Assembly (NCBI RefSeq): GCF_020379485.1
Contig: NC_063445.1
Location: 52,539,422-52,603,421 of the forward strand
Source of the DNA: Brassica napus
Lineage: Eukaryota > Streptophyta > Magnoliopsida > Brassicales > Brassicaceae
Length of the DNA stretch: 64,000 bases
Reading direction: 5' to 3'
A program made the translations under genes and the position numbers. The notes under the pieces were generated by a model. The model worked only from the letters and a program-made list of their open reading frames with translations, was not told the origin of the DNA and searched no databases. Positions 11,332 through 23,650 of this stretch are shown here, one piece after another (within the stretch, counting starts at the first letter, position 1; each line of letters begins with the position of its first letter).

Positions 11332-14300
11332 ATGGAGAAGTTTGGGATCCAAAACCGAACTCTGGTTTCATTTCTTATTGTTCTGTTTCTCTTTATCTGC
11401 TCTAACTGTTTTGCATGGTCTCAAAACGACGACGTTAGTGGAGTCTCCGGGACTGAGCAAAAATGGGTTAGGGTTGGGTTGGTTTTGGATCTGGGTTCCG
11501 TGGAGGGAAAGATAGTGGGAAGCTCTGTTTCCTTGGCGCTTTCTGATTTCTACACTGTTAACAGTAATTACAGAACACGAATCATTCTCTCTGTCAGAAA
11601 CTCTCACGGAGAGCCTATCCTAGCTCTCGCTTCAGGTAACGTACTCCATTCTTCAAGCTTCTTATTAGGGATAAAATATCTTACTAAACTAGCTCGACCG
11701 TGTATAAATGTTTACGAAATTTCTGGTCGATAAAAACAATCATCTGGAAGATGACCAATTCACTTACTACCAATTAGTTTTACGTTAGAAGTCCATAATA
11801 AATCAGAAACAAACACTTCTTCATTCTTCTCTGTCTCCATTCACTCACAATTAGGGGTGTTTAATCCGGTAAAACCGAACCAACTAAAACCGAACATAAT
11901 TGAAATAGAGAAAGTGGTTTGGATTTGGTAATACCAAATCTACCGAATGAATGTTATTTTTAAAAAATCGCGGTATATGGATATGGTTTGGTATATAAAA
12001 TTATAAACCGATATATCAACTAAAATATAGTAATATAATTATATGTAAATTATCTAATAAAATTAAGAGAAATTAATGTTCCTACCAAAGAACTTTAGCC
12101 TATTTAACAATCTACCAAAATTCACTATTTTCTCACTGTACACAATCATATATGACGCTGTTACCCCTATACTACAACAAGCCATTATTGATTTGAAGTG
12201 TAGACAAAATCTTGAAGTTAGATACCCGAATATTGTGCTTTCTGTCATAATATCTTCAAAATTTAAATATTCATCTCTATTTTTCTCTCATCTCTCCTAT
12301 CCTCTCTATTTTCTCTCCTTGTATCTTGAAATTGCAGTCGGCTCATCCAAAAATAGAGAACAACAACAATACACAACCACCGTCCTGCCTCATCATAAAA
12401 AATTTCTATATTGTGATATTTGGTAATATCTTTTTTTTTTAAAGGAAAACAAAAAGAATACACAACCACCGTCATGCCTCATCCTAAAGAGTAAGTTTCT
12501 AAGTTTTTCTTTGGAGTTAATTGGGAGTGTGGTTTTTCTTCATGTGCTTTGATCCTTATGTGTCTTCAATTGATGTACCGGCACCGGACAATACATTTGG
12601 TAGCCTCTAGACTGCTGGTGATAACCGTCAAGAGTATAAAGTTGAAGCCATGCGGCATCAGACAAATTGTCAACGCCTTCGACACCGGTGAAATTGGTCA
12701 TATTCTCAGTTGTTATTAAACTCACTATGAAGATTAATCTTGATCAATACAACAGCAGTGGAGTGGGTTCTCTAGTTGCAATTAAAAGCAATACTTATTG
12801 TTTATTCAGTGTTTGGATAATTTACCCGTTTACAAAACAGTTTACCGTAAACTTTATTCAATGGATAGTTAGAGAAATTATTGTACCATAACAGTGAATT
12901 CTGAATAATTGAAAGTTAGGTTTTCCATTACCGTTGACAAGCTATCAAACAAGTTACATGTTCAACTACCCAATTAACAAGCTATCGAACAAGTTATAGG
13001 GCCAACTACAAAATTAACATGCAATCTTATATCATAGACTGTAGGGAATTCATGGGTTCAATTTATGGTTAAAACTATAATGGTATGATAACTTATAGCT
13101 AATCTTATTATTAACCTGTTCATTAATTTTCTTAGCCATCAAAAAAATGTGGTAACTATCCACATGGAAAATTGTACATCTGATACTTGACTTATATTTC
13201 TTCCATTACCAGGTCTCAGGCTTAATGAAATTGTCTATGCAGTTTTGCTTATCGTTTTATAGTGTTAAGGGTTTATGATCAATGATTTAGTATCTAATGT
13301 GTTCACTACAGGAAAACATATTTTTTACGAGTGCAATATTCGTTGTAAATTCGCCGTAAACGGGGTTTTACGACGAATTAACCTCAAAATACGTTTCGTT
13401 GTAAAACGTCCGTCGTAACGGAGATTTCGTCGTAAATGACTTGTTATGTTTACGCCAAAAATAATTCCTCGTAAAGCGCATGGAAAGGTTTCGTTGTAAA
13501 CGAGATGTAACTTTTCGTGGTAAACTCCACGTAACTCTTTCGATGTAAAGCAGACGTAAATATTTTCTTTGTAAAGAACACGTAAACCTTTCGATGTAAA
13601 ACCTCGTAAATCTTTCGACGTTAATCACTCGTAAAAATTTACATGAAGTTTACATCGATTCTTATTATTAATATATATTGAATTTATTTTGAATTTATTT
13701 AATATTCAGAATTTAAAATAATTTAAATTTTAAAACGAAATATGAAAATGAAAAACATATTTTTAAAAAAGCATTTTAAAGTCATACAATAATATTTAAA
13801 TTCATAATACAAATAGAAATATAAAAAAAACTACATATTCTCGAAGTAGTCGGTGGGGTTGCTCGGCTGTTGACGGGTTGGATCGGACTCTTGGGGATCT
13901 CGTACTGGCAACCCAAGAGCGGCTCGTCTCTCACTCAACATTCTCTGCATAACCGGGTTTCCCACGGCCATCACGTCTAGCAAATCCTCAAGAGAGTCTA
14001 AACGAACCTGCTGGCTATCCATTAGAGCTTTCATCTGAGCAGTCTCTTCATCCCGTCTCGAAGTGTATGACGAAGTTGCCCTTGCAACTTCGTTAACAGA
14101 TCCTATACCGACTATCCGTCCCTTCTTTTTAGGAGCCACCTATAAAATCAAAAATATATTAATATAGTTAATTATGTTAAAATATTAAAAATAATGTAAA
14201 CAAAAATTTTAAGTTGTACCTCTTCGAAGATTTTGTCGGCCTCTTCGGTGGACAATGTGACTGGTAATCCATCGGGAGACTCCTGGGTAAGTTGCGTCTC

Positions 14301-17300
14301 CCGTTCTTCAATCCGACCAGCCACTGCTTGGAAGAGTTTCTCAGATGCAGGATCCACAAAAACTCCATCGGATGTGGCGTGAGTCATCTTGAATAGGTCA
14401 GACAGAGATGGTAAGACTCCCGTCTTCTCGAACTACAAAAAAAAAATTAAATTAAATATTAAAAATTATATTAATTGAATATTTTAAAATATATATTTTA
14501 AACAAAACTTACAGCTTCTAGACGGACTCCTGCATGAGGTTTTTGTCCGGTTCTGTGAAGCATGGGCAAATGACCATCTTTATCCTTCGTTCTTCGAGAA
14601 GCCGAGCACGAATTGGCCTTTTTGATCGAAGAGGGGTGCTCCCAATAGGCGATGAGGCCATCCCACACATCCGTCGTGAGCTCAGTGGGCTTTCTCTCAT
14701 ACCCGTAGATCTCCTACTTGTCCTTCCAATCGGAGACTGTGTTGTAGAGGCGGATCTTTGCCTTTGCAACGAATTCCGACTTCACCCTCTCGGTGATTCC
14801 AAAAGACCAATGCCATTTTTGCTGAAACACAAAATTTTTGAAAAAATTACAATTAATAATATACATTAAATATATATATATATATTTAAAAGTGAAAATT
14901 TAATTAAATTTAAAAATCTTACCGCAAAACATTTAAACCACGTGATCTTAACGTGATTTGGTGTCTTACTCTAATTCGGATATTCCCCGTCGTAGTAACC
15001 CTTAATCGTCGCTGAAACGCTCCGGCTAACACGGTTGTTAGCCCCAAACCTGAAAAAAATAATTTAACCGTTAGAAAATAAAAATAATTTAAATTTTAAT
15101 GTAATAAAAATTAATAACTTACCAATAAGTTCATCGGGGTCTATCGGGGTCTAGAACATCCAAACCCTCCCGTCCAGGCTGGGCAAGAAAATCCTCCACC
15201 ATATATCTCGTTGCATAAACACATGACAATCATGACAAGCAAATGGAAGTAGTCATTGCATAAACACATGACAATCACGACTCTTCATTCCAGAGAACTT
15301 TTGACCACGTTCAACACATCTTGACAGATTTGAAACATAACCATCAGGAAACTTAACTTCTGATGCAACCCAGTCAAACAAGGTTGTTTTGGCTTCTGAT
15401 GACAACCAGAAGATGGGAACAAGAACGTTTCCATTGCTCTTGATATGTAACTAACTTCTTGAGAAAATATCAGGTAAGTCCATTCTTGACTTTTTGTTAT
15501 CTTTTGTCTTCCCAGGGACGTTAAGTAATGTATTCATGATGTTCTCAACAAAAGTTCTTCCAATATGCATGACATCCAGATTGTGGCGTAAGAGAAGATC
15601 CTTCCAATAGGGTAGCTCCGAAAATATACTCTTCTTATGCCAATTGTGAGAGACACCATACCCTTCAGACATATTTCCAGGAACATGCCAATTACCTCCA
15701 ACCTTAACTGTTTCCTGAGCTCCGTAATAATCAATGTTTGCTTCGATCTGCTGGCCGGTGAGATATGGAGGAGGACCGTATCTGACAATTTTTTTGTGCT
15801 GAACAATGTCTTATTTCTTCCGTACGGATGGGCAAGTGGAAGAAAGCGACGATGACAATCAAACCAACAACTCTTCCTACCATTCTTCAGTTGAAAAGCA
15901 TCCGTCGATCCAAGACAATATGGACAAGATAATCTTCCATGTGTTGTCCAGCCAGACAACATCCCATAAGCAGGGAAATCACTTATCGTCCACAGCAGAA
16001 CTGCTCGCGTCGTAAAATTTTTTTTCAAGGAACAATCGTACGTCATCACCCCTTCTGACCACAATTGCAATCGTACGTCATCACCCCTTCTGACCACAAT
16101 TGCTTTAGCTCTTCTATCAACGGTTGAAGAAAAACATCAAGAGACCGTTTTGGATGCTTCGGCCCAGGGATTAATATGGTCAAAAATAGAAATTCTTGTT
16201 CCATGCACATATCCTGCGGTAAATTGTACGGCGTAAGAATGACTGGTCACAAAGAATATTGTCTACCAGACATTCCAAATGGACTAAATCCATCGGTGCA
16301 TAACTCAAGATAGACATTCCAAATATTTGTAGCAAAATCTGCGTGTACCTTGTTGAAATGTTTCCACGCTCTTGCGTCTGATGGATGTGCAACCTCACCA
16401 TCTCTCTGGACATGTTCCGCATGCCAACTCATCGACGAAGCAGTCCCCTCAGATATATATAATCTTTTCAATCTGTCTGTAATTGGTAGGTACCACATCC
16501 TTTGGTACGGTACCTTATTCTTCCCACGGCCTTGCGGTTTGAATCGTGGTTTTTTGCAGAATCGACACTCTTCTAACTTGTCATCTTCTTTCCAGTAGAT
16601 CATGTAGTTGTCGATGCAAACATCAATCATCTCCGAAGGCAACCCAAGACTATAAACCAATTTCTGAATCTCATAATAAGATTCAGCAGACACGTTGTCT
16701 TCTGGAAAATACTCTTTAAACAACTTCGCCCATGCATCCATGCAATTCTCAGGTAAATTATGATCCGTTTTAATATTCATCATCCTAGCTGTTAGAGACA
16801 ATTTAGAGAGACCTTCTCTACAACCAGTGTAGATTGGTTGATTTGCAGCATCTAGCATTTCATAAAACCTTTTTGCATCCAAATTAGGTTCTTCTACATT
16901 TCCAGTTCTATCAGCTATTGTTGTAGTTGTTTCTAAAAATGCATCACTAATCATATCTTGAACCCTATCATGATCTACCATCTGCTCCTGATCTTGATGA
17001 TAATTATATTCATTATGCAAATGATTCGGTTCTTCACTCTGATGAGCATCCTCAAAATTATTATTACTACTACTAGCTTCATTTCCCCCATAACCCTCTC
17101 CATGTTGATACCAAATGTAGTACTGTGGTGTAAATCATCTGTTTACTAAATGCTTCCATACAGTTTCACTACGTGCAAATTTTGAATTCTTGCATTTCCG
17201 ACAGGGGCAGAACATCTTACCGCTTTCCTGCGTGATCGGTGTACAGCCCGCCTGGTGCATGAATGTCTTTAGCCCGCTCATAAATGCGTTTGTCACCCTC

Positions 17301-20300
17301 CCGTCGGAATCTTTATGCAAATACATCCAACTCTGTAACTCGTAAATACTACCGCTACCGGCCATTTTTTTCTTAGATTTTTTTTTGAAATCTTTTTTTT
17401 CGGATTTTGTTTTTTCCGTTTGTGTGTTGTGAGGAAGAGAGTTGTGGGAAAGGACATATATATAGAGAAATTTTCGAGTTGGGTAGTTGAAATATAACAA
17501 CGATTTTGCAAGGAATGTTTTACATGGATTTTACATGGTTTTAACATAATATTTACAATGACTTTACGACGAAATTAGATAAGTTAAAGTACATTGAATA
17601 CACGTTTTCACCTAAATATAACGGTAACATGTTTCGTTGTAATGTCGATGTAACGATTACGACGTATTTCTCATTCCACGTACTTTCGTCGTAAACTTAC
17701 ATGGATTTTACGACAAAAATATTTCGTCGTAAATTTACATGGCGTTTACGACGAAAGTTGGTCTCCTCGTAACTGCGTTGTAAACACCATGTAAATTTAC
17801 GACGAAATATTTTCGTCATAAATCTTCGTTGTTATGGAAACGTTTTCTTGTAGTGGTTGTTGTTGGGTTTAAGGTTTATTATTTCGGTTTTAGGGTTTGG
17901 CCATGTATGTAATGCAACCCAAGTCACCAATAAATATAAATAGATAAATTGTCAAAACTATTGTCCGACTAATATATATTGTAGCTGAGATAACAAAATT
18001 GTTATCTGGTTACTATTATATTTACACATATAACTAACTATTTAAAACTAACGAAAAGGATTATCTTCTTGTCTCTGTAGTTAATTCCACCCCTCCCCAT
18101 TGTTTCCCATTCCTAGGTTTTGATTGATAGCTCTAGCTTGGTGATTTAATATTTGTAGGGTTTCAATTCATTATTATGTTTGTTGGGACAAGATTATTGA
18201 TGGTGAAACATATGTTCTTCGGGTTTGTGTATTCATTAGGAAGATGAAGAATTTTTTGATGAAGATTATTGAGATAAGAAAAGAAGAAAATGACAATAGA
18301 AAGAGAAAGAAAGATAATTGTTTTCGAAAAGGATTTGATTTCTTTTGTTTTCTTGTATGTTTAAAATAAATAATTTTTTTTTAAAAGATGATCAAATCTA
18401 GAAAAATCTTAAACAAATCCTAAAAGATCTCTACTGTCAGACACTAAACCTAGCATCCTAATACTCGGAAGTTATGTCACCAAAGATCAAGGTTATTTTC
18501 GTCTTTCTTATTCGTTTCAGTGTGCCACGTTTGCGTAACTTTTACCTCTTTGGTACTTAGCTAATTTCCTCCTCTTCCTATGTTTTTGACCTAATTTTCT
18601 CAAATTAATAATAGACACATAATTTATTTTATTGATATGATCTTCATACTTAAAATGTTGATTTTTGTAATAGAATATTTTGTTATAAGTTAATATTTTC
18701 TTTCCTTTTTATCAAATTAAACAAAACACGTTTTTTTTATTTTTTGTAGACGAATATGTGTGCTTAAGCAATTTAATAATATTATGGATTACTAATTTTC
18801 TTATTTTTATTCTAAAAAACTATCATTGTTAACTTAATATGTTTACTAATTAATTATTTAAATAGTAAAAGAAAAAAAGAAAAAATGTTTATTTAGACAC
18901 CAAAATATTTTCATGTTATATTAAAACCAATATCTAATCATAAAAGTGAAATTCATAAAATATTATAAAAGATAATATATTTATGGTTTTCTAGTATAAA
19001 ACCGAAAAAACCCGAAAACCGACCGTATATAAACCGAACCGAACTAAAGTAAATATAGTTATTGATCTATATATGTTTTGTCTTTTCAAATGAAACAGCT
19101 ATTGATCTTCTGCAAACTGAAGGAGTTGAGGCAATTATTGGCGGGAACTCGTTGCTTGAGACGAAGCTTTTGGCGGAGATTGGAGAGAAATCTAGAATTC
19201 CTGTGATTTCACTTAACTCTCCGGTTTCATTGTCATTGAGCAAATACAGTCATTTGATCCAAGCGACGTATGATTCATCCTCCGAGGCAAAGGGCATTAC
19301 AGCTTTCATCCATGAGTTTGATTGGAAGAGTGTTGCTCTTGTTCATGAAGATGAAGATGACTGGAGAGAGAGCATGCAGCTCCTGGTGGACCATTTCCAT
19401 GAAAAGGGCGTCCGTATACAGTCCAAGGTTGGTTTTACAGCCTCTTCAAGCAAGGAGTTGATGATGGAGCGTTTAAGGAAGCTGAAGAAATTGGGAACCA
19501 GCGTCTTTGTGGTGCACATGTCTGAGCTTGTTGCAACTCATCTCTTCCCATGTGCGGGGAAGTTAGGGATGATGAGTGAAGGGTTTGCTTGGATCCTCAC
19601 TGTTAAAAGCATGAACAGTTTTAATCAAAACCTTGACGATTTTTCAAAACAGGCAATGGAAGGTGTGGTTGGTTTCAGGTCTTACATCCCAATGTCAAAA
19701 GAGCTTCACAATTTCACTTCTAAATGGAGAAAATCACTTCCTGTTGAAGAAGATTCTGGGTCTGAGATAGCTCGGCTGAGCATCTCTGGTGTATGGGCTC
19801 ACGATGTAGCCTGGGCACTGGCGAGAGCAGCGGAGTTTTCAAGGATGTCAAATGTATCATCAACTCTTCTTGAGGCTATCACAGAGTGTAGGTTTAAAGG
19901 TTTAAGTGGTGACTTCCGTATCAAGCATAAGAAGTTGTTGTCCAACAAGTTTGAGATTGCGAATTTGATAGGATCAGGCGAGAGAAGAGTGGGATTCTGG
20001 AATTCTAATGGTAGTTTCAGCAACAAGCTGGAGACCATATTCTGGCCCGGTGGGACTATCCAAAATCCGCAAGGGCGCGAACTAGGAGAAAGCAAGAGAA
20101 AAATGCTCAGGGTTTTGGTTACATCTAGCAACAGATTCCCAAAACTGGTGAACGTGACGACTGATCCAAGAACAAAAAAAATAACTGCCGATGGGTTCTG
20201 CTTAGAAGTCTTCAAGGCTTCCATTGGCCCTTTCAACTATGATTTGGAGTTCATACTTTGGACTGGTGGTCCTAACTACGACAATCTTGCACTAGCACTT

Positions 20301-22014
20301 AGTACCCAGGTACTAACCTTTGCTCAATTTATAATTACAAATATTTTTTCATCTATGTAGAGTGTGTGGAAACTCAACCACCTCATTGATCCCACAGAAA
20401 GACAAATATGATGCGGCCGTGGGAGATATTACAATCACTTCCAATAGATCAAATTATGTTGATTTTTCTATTCCATTCACTGAACTGGGTCTAGGAATGG
20501 TAGCACCAAAGCAAAGTAGTATGTGGGTGTTCTTTCAACCTCTTACACTAGACCTTTGGATGACAAGTGCAGCTTTCTTTGTCTTGACGGGGACTATAGT
20601 TTGGTTGATAGAAAGACCTGAGAACACTGAGTTCCAGGGATCTTGGTCACAGCAGATTGGAGTTATGCTTTGGTTTGGCTTCTCTACCCTTGTTTATGCT
20701 CACAGTAAGTACATCTTTTCACATTAATTCTTATATGCCAATAATTATTAAAGTTGGGTATGTCTTTGATTTGCAACTCAAAATTTAATTGGCAATAAGT
20801 AAATTGACCTTATATATATATTATGTTGAGATTTCTAAATGGATCTCACTTTAACAATGGTAGTGACCTTTTAGACCACCCTATTTAGATCAACAAAAAA
20901 ACTTTAAACCATGTTAAATTTAGACTTATCATATGCTTAACTTAAAATCAATTGGCAATGAATGGATTGACACAAACCTGTATATATGTATTAGTTTATT
21001 AATTATTCAACTATTGATGTGGAACTTTCGTTCATTAGCACCCTCTCAACAATTGTGGGATGTCAATAATTTAGGTACAACAGATTGAAATGATTGTTTA
21101 AATTAGTTTTTCACCTTTTGTTGACTTGCTATTTGTGACAGGGGAGAAGCTAAAACACAACTTATCAAGATTTGTAGTTATGGTTTGGGTATTTGCAGTG
21201 CTCATACTGACTACGAGTTATACTGCAACATTGACATCAATGATGACGGTGCAACAGATAAGATTCAACACCAACAAAGACTTTGTGGGTCACCTTTCAG
21301 GCTCACTCATTGCAAATGCGACTCTCAAAAGTTCCGAAATCAAAGCAATGAATACCAAAGGTCTCAATACCTCTGAAGATTATGCTAAAGCCCTGTTGAA
21401 CAGCACGGTCGCATTCATTATCGATGAGTTGCCATACCTCAGTGTCCTCCTTGGAGAGAACCCTGGACGTTTTCTAATGATCAAGCCACAAGTTACCACC
21501 AATGGTTTCGGATTTGTATGTATTCATCTTTATCTTTATCTTCATCCCCTTACTCTTTTTTTTTTTACTTGCTGACAAAATAAGTTGGTTTGTTAAACCA
21601 TGTTTTCAGATGTTTCAAAAGGGTGACGAGTTGGTGCACAATGTGTCCAAAGAAATATCGGAGCTAAGGACAAAAGGGAGGCTTAACGAGATGGCGAAAA
21701 GATGGTTTGAGAATCGTTTTCCATATACAATAGATGATACACCAGACCCTATAGACCTATACAGATTTCGAGGTTTGTTTATGATCACGGGGGGTTCTTC
21801 AGCTCTTGCTCTTGCAGTAATTCTCATTATCTGGCTCCGGGACACATGGGAAGATCTTATGAATTCGATCAACATATTTCTTGCGGGAGGATTTATACAT
21901 TTCAAGATCCTCTTTGCAAGAACTAACCATTTTGCAAGAACTGTCCCTCCCAGCCCCGTCGATGAGCCCATTGGCGAGAATGCAGTGCAAATGGCTCAAC
22001 GTAACATACAATAG
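11332..22014 (+). CDS. Glutamate receptor-like channel, clade I (GLR1.2/GLR1.3-like), copy A
   Basis: Five exons: 11332-11635, 19099-20309, 20398-20704, 21142-21515, 21610-22014; phases agree and the joined frame is open for 866 residues. Order: signal peptide (about 1-28), amino-terminal periplasmic-binding-like domain (to ~400), ligand-binding lobe S1 (from [21 protein letters not shown] near 510-518), M1 (~557-577), pore loop (~590-605), M3 with SYTATLTS (~633-640), lobe S2 with IDELPYL, and M4 (~787-808). Plant GLRs are ligand-gated cation channels of plasma or internal membranes, often permeable to calcium. It is co-orthologous to the Arabidopsis pair At5g48400/At5g48410. Intron 1 is 7,463 bp because a CACTA transposon sits in it; copies B and C have 154 and 88 bp there. 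Whether that intron is spliced efficiently cannot be read from DNA. Confidence 0.88.
11636..13303 (+). other. GLR-A intron 1, part upstream of the CACTA element
   Basis: Non-coding. It holds a hAT-like end at ~11,860-12,050 ('accgaacc' words) without an identifiable partner, and a 32-bp direct repeat (12,368-12,399 and 12,457-12,488, two mismatches). A 61-codon minus-strand frame at 12,540-12,725 ([12 protein letters not shown]...) has ordinary composition but no recognised relative; it may be a captured gene scrap. Confidence 0.5.
13831..15202 (-). pseudogene. CACTA accessory gene (plant transposase, Ptta/En/Spm family), decayed
   Basis: Minus-strand coding blocks run from a possible ATG at 15,202 to the stop at 13,831. 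They are separated by short AT-rich introns bounded by GTAAGT/GTAAGA-like donors and AG acceptors. The blocks contain the FVDPASEKL and [18 protein letters not shown] segments, plus a Gln/Arg-rich end, of the family Pfam calls Transposase_24. At least two in-frame stops are present: a TGA near 15,150 and a TAG where the context suggests Trp (near 14,970). In intact elements this protein is thought to help bind the ends; here it is probably inactive. Confidence 0.7.
15240..17365 (-). pseudogene. CACTA tnp2-like transposase, decayed and C-terminally truncated
   Basis: The frame starts at MAGSGS (17,365) with the zinc-binding transposase-associated domain (CPCRKCKN). It continues through the Transposase_21 core ([46 protein letters not shown]). 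Interruptions: TGA at 17,135-17,137; TGA at 16,247-16,249 where tnp2 proteins have Trp; a frameshift from a 35-bp tandem duplication at about 16,033-16,104; and another frameshift near 15,670. Downstream of a stretch reading [15 protein letters not shown] (about 15,350) the C-terminal part of tnp2 is lost. The product would not be functional. Confidence 0.85.
17856..19098 (+). other. GLR-A intron 1, part downstream of the CACTA element
   Basis: AT-rich non-coding DNA, ending in a polypyrimidine stretch and the acceptor GAAACAG at 19,098. A short 'aaaccgaaccgaac' block near 19,000 resembles hAT MITE interiors, but I could not define ends. Confidence 0.55.
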
Positions 22015-22477
22015 AAGTGGATGGTTTTGTTCTTGTGTGTAATAGTACAAGTGAAGGTGGATTTTCCTGTTCTTGTGTGTTGTTGTGCTCAAGTCTTTAG
22101 CGTACGTGATGTTGTTCGTCTTTGACTCTGACTTAGAGCCTCACCGAACAACCTTTCGCTTCTTTCTCCAGAGGTCCGTCAGTCCACTGTGATATGATTC
22201 TTGTTTGATTCAAACCGGATGACGTCATCTGTATATATAAAATGATGTTTTGACCAATCCTTTCTTGTAAGTTGCAGATGTAATATATTGATTTCTTACT
22301 ATGATTACTCTGTCCTGTAATCACTTCGTATCCCACACACACCACAGCCCAAACAACTTGTCACTTCTTGCCATGTGTTTTGTTTGAGATAAGATCCCAC
22401 ACTTGAAAATATGAAAGAGACTTAGGTAATATATAAAGGATTTTGGCTCACTACAGTTTCAACCAATTAGTTTTAAG
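22015..22477 (+). other. 3' UTR and flank of GLR-A
   Basis: Alignable by eye to the 3' flanks of copies B (36,140-36,450) and C, including 'ttcttgtgtgt' and 'gttgcagatgtaatata' blocks. The transcript end is therefore probably near 22,290. Confidence 0.5.
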
Positions 22478-23495
22478 CAGTGTTTTTAAAACCGGACCGG
22501 AAATTGAACCGAAAATATTTTGGATCACGGTTCAATATGGTTCAACCGGATCAAACCTGGTTCAATAATATGGTTTAATATTTTTTTAGTATGTAAATAT
22601 AAAAATAACATTAGTAAACATGATGCATAGTTAAAATATAAATCAATTTTGAACATAAAATATTATAAACTATGTGTTTTCCTGCACCATGTGCAGTAAG
22701 AAATTTAAATCTAACTTATATTTAAAATAAATTTTATTAAATATTATAGATTTCACAATTTTTACTAATATTTAATATAGATTTGATATCTATTAAATCA
22801 ATTTGTATAAAACTTATAAAAATGTTATAAAATTGTATAATTATCAAAACATTAGCCTTAACAATATTTATAAAATTTGTAGATATATAAAAAATTAATG
22901 ATATTACGATTAGATATTTAAATTTTTAAAAAATTGTAGAAATTTTTGGAATCTTTAGTAATACAAATTTTATAATTATACAAAAATAATAATATTTCAA
23001 AATTTGAAAGGTTATATATGAATATATTTATTTATAGAAGACGTATGAGCTATTACCATATTTAAAAAAATTTACCAAAAAAGAAATATCAATATTAAAT
23101 GCAATATATGAATTATTACCATATTCTAATAAGTTTGCCAAAAAATATAAATCAACATTAAATAAAATTATCCATGTCATATTTTTTCGGAAGCCATGTC
23201 ATCAATTTTAGTAGCCATGTCATATTTGTTTTGTGAAATTGATTGTAGAAAGAACATGTGGCAAAATCACTTCGCAAATATAGTCTAGGGGATATAAATT
23301 AGTTTCTTGTTTATATGGATGGTTTATAGATTTTCGATAGTTTTAGTGGTTTTTATTGGTTTAATAACTTTGAAATATAATCCGGCTATGTGGCCGATTC
23401 ATGGTCGAACCAATTACTAGACCAACCCGGCTATATAACCGGTTCACGGTCGAACCCGGTACAACCATCGGATCGGTCCGGTTTTAAAAACACTG
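22478..23495. mobile_element. hAT-type MITE carrying a nested Helitron
   Basis: Perfect 22-bp terminal inverted repeats begin CAGTGTTTTTAAAACCGG, and a perfect 8-bp duplication GTTTTAAG flanks them (22,470-22,477; 23,496-23,503). Of the 1,018 bp, 623 bp (22,670-23,292) are a later Helitron insertion, leaving a 395-bp MITE without coding capacity. It lies just downstream of GLR-A. Confidence 0.93.
22670..23292 (-). mobile_element. Non-autonomous Helitron-like element, copy 1 (623 bp)
   Basis: Read on the minus strand it begins TCCCCTAGACTATATTTG and ends with a hairpin CTGCAC-ATG-GTGCAG, then GAAAACACATAG. There is no target duplication; it is inserted between A and T, as Helitrons do. A second copy of exactly the same length is at 61,569-62,191. 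The last four bases are ATAG rather than the usual CTAG/CTRR, so the superfamily call is likely but not certain. No coding capacity. Confidence 0.75.
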
Positions 23496-23650
23496 GTTTT
23501 AAGTTGGAAGCCCAAAACACTTGACATGTTCTTATTTAGTTATTGCAGTTGCTTTAATACAAGTCTAGGTTTTGTGTGAACATTATGTGATCGTGTATAT
23601 TATTGATTTTTTTTCTACCTTCTAAGGACTATTGCTCACTTGCATGCATT

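Larger units (their letters stand above)
13304..17855 (-). mobile_element. CACTA (En/Spm-type) DNA transposon in GLR-A intron 1
   Basis: The 4,552-bp element begins CACTACAGGAAAAC and ends GTTTTCTTGTAGTG; the inverted ends differ at one base. The 3-bp duplication GTT flanks it (13,301-13,303; 17,856-17,858). Both subterminal regions are packed with short copies of the motif TTTACGACGAAA or its complement, the usual transposase-binding repeats. Two genes are on the minus strand: a tnp2-type transposase (right) and a Ptta-type accessory gene (left). Both carry stops, so the copy is non-autonomous now. It lies opposite to the host gene's direction. Confidence 0.95.

Noticed and set aside
11860..19050. 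hAT-like 'accgaacc' blocks at both ends of GLR-A intron 1 as one large element
   Set aside because: I could not find inverted ends or an 8-bp duplication joining the two blocks; common MITE-like words are the simpler reading.
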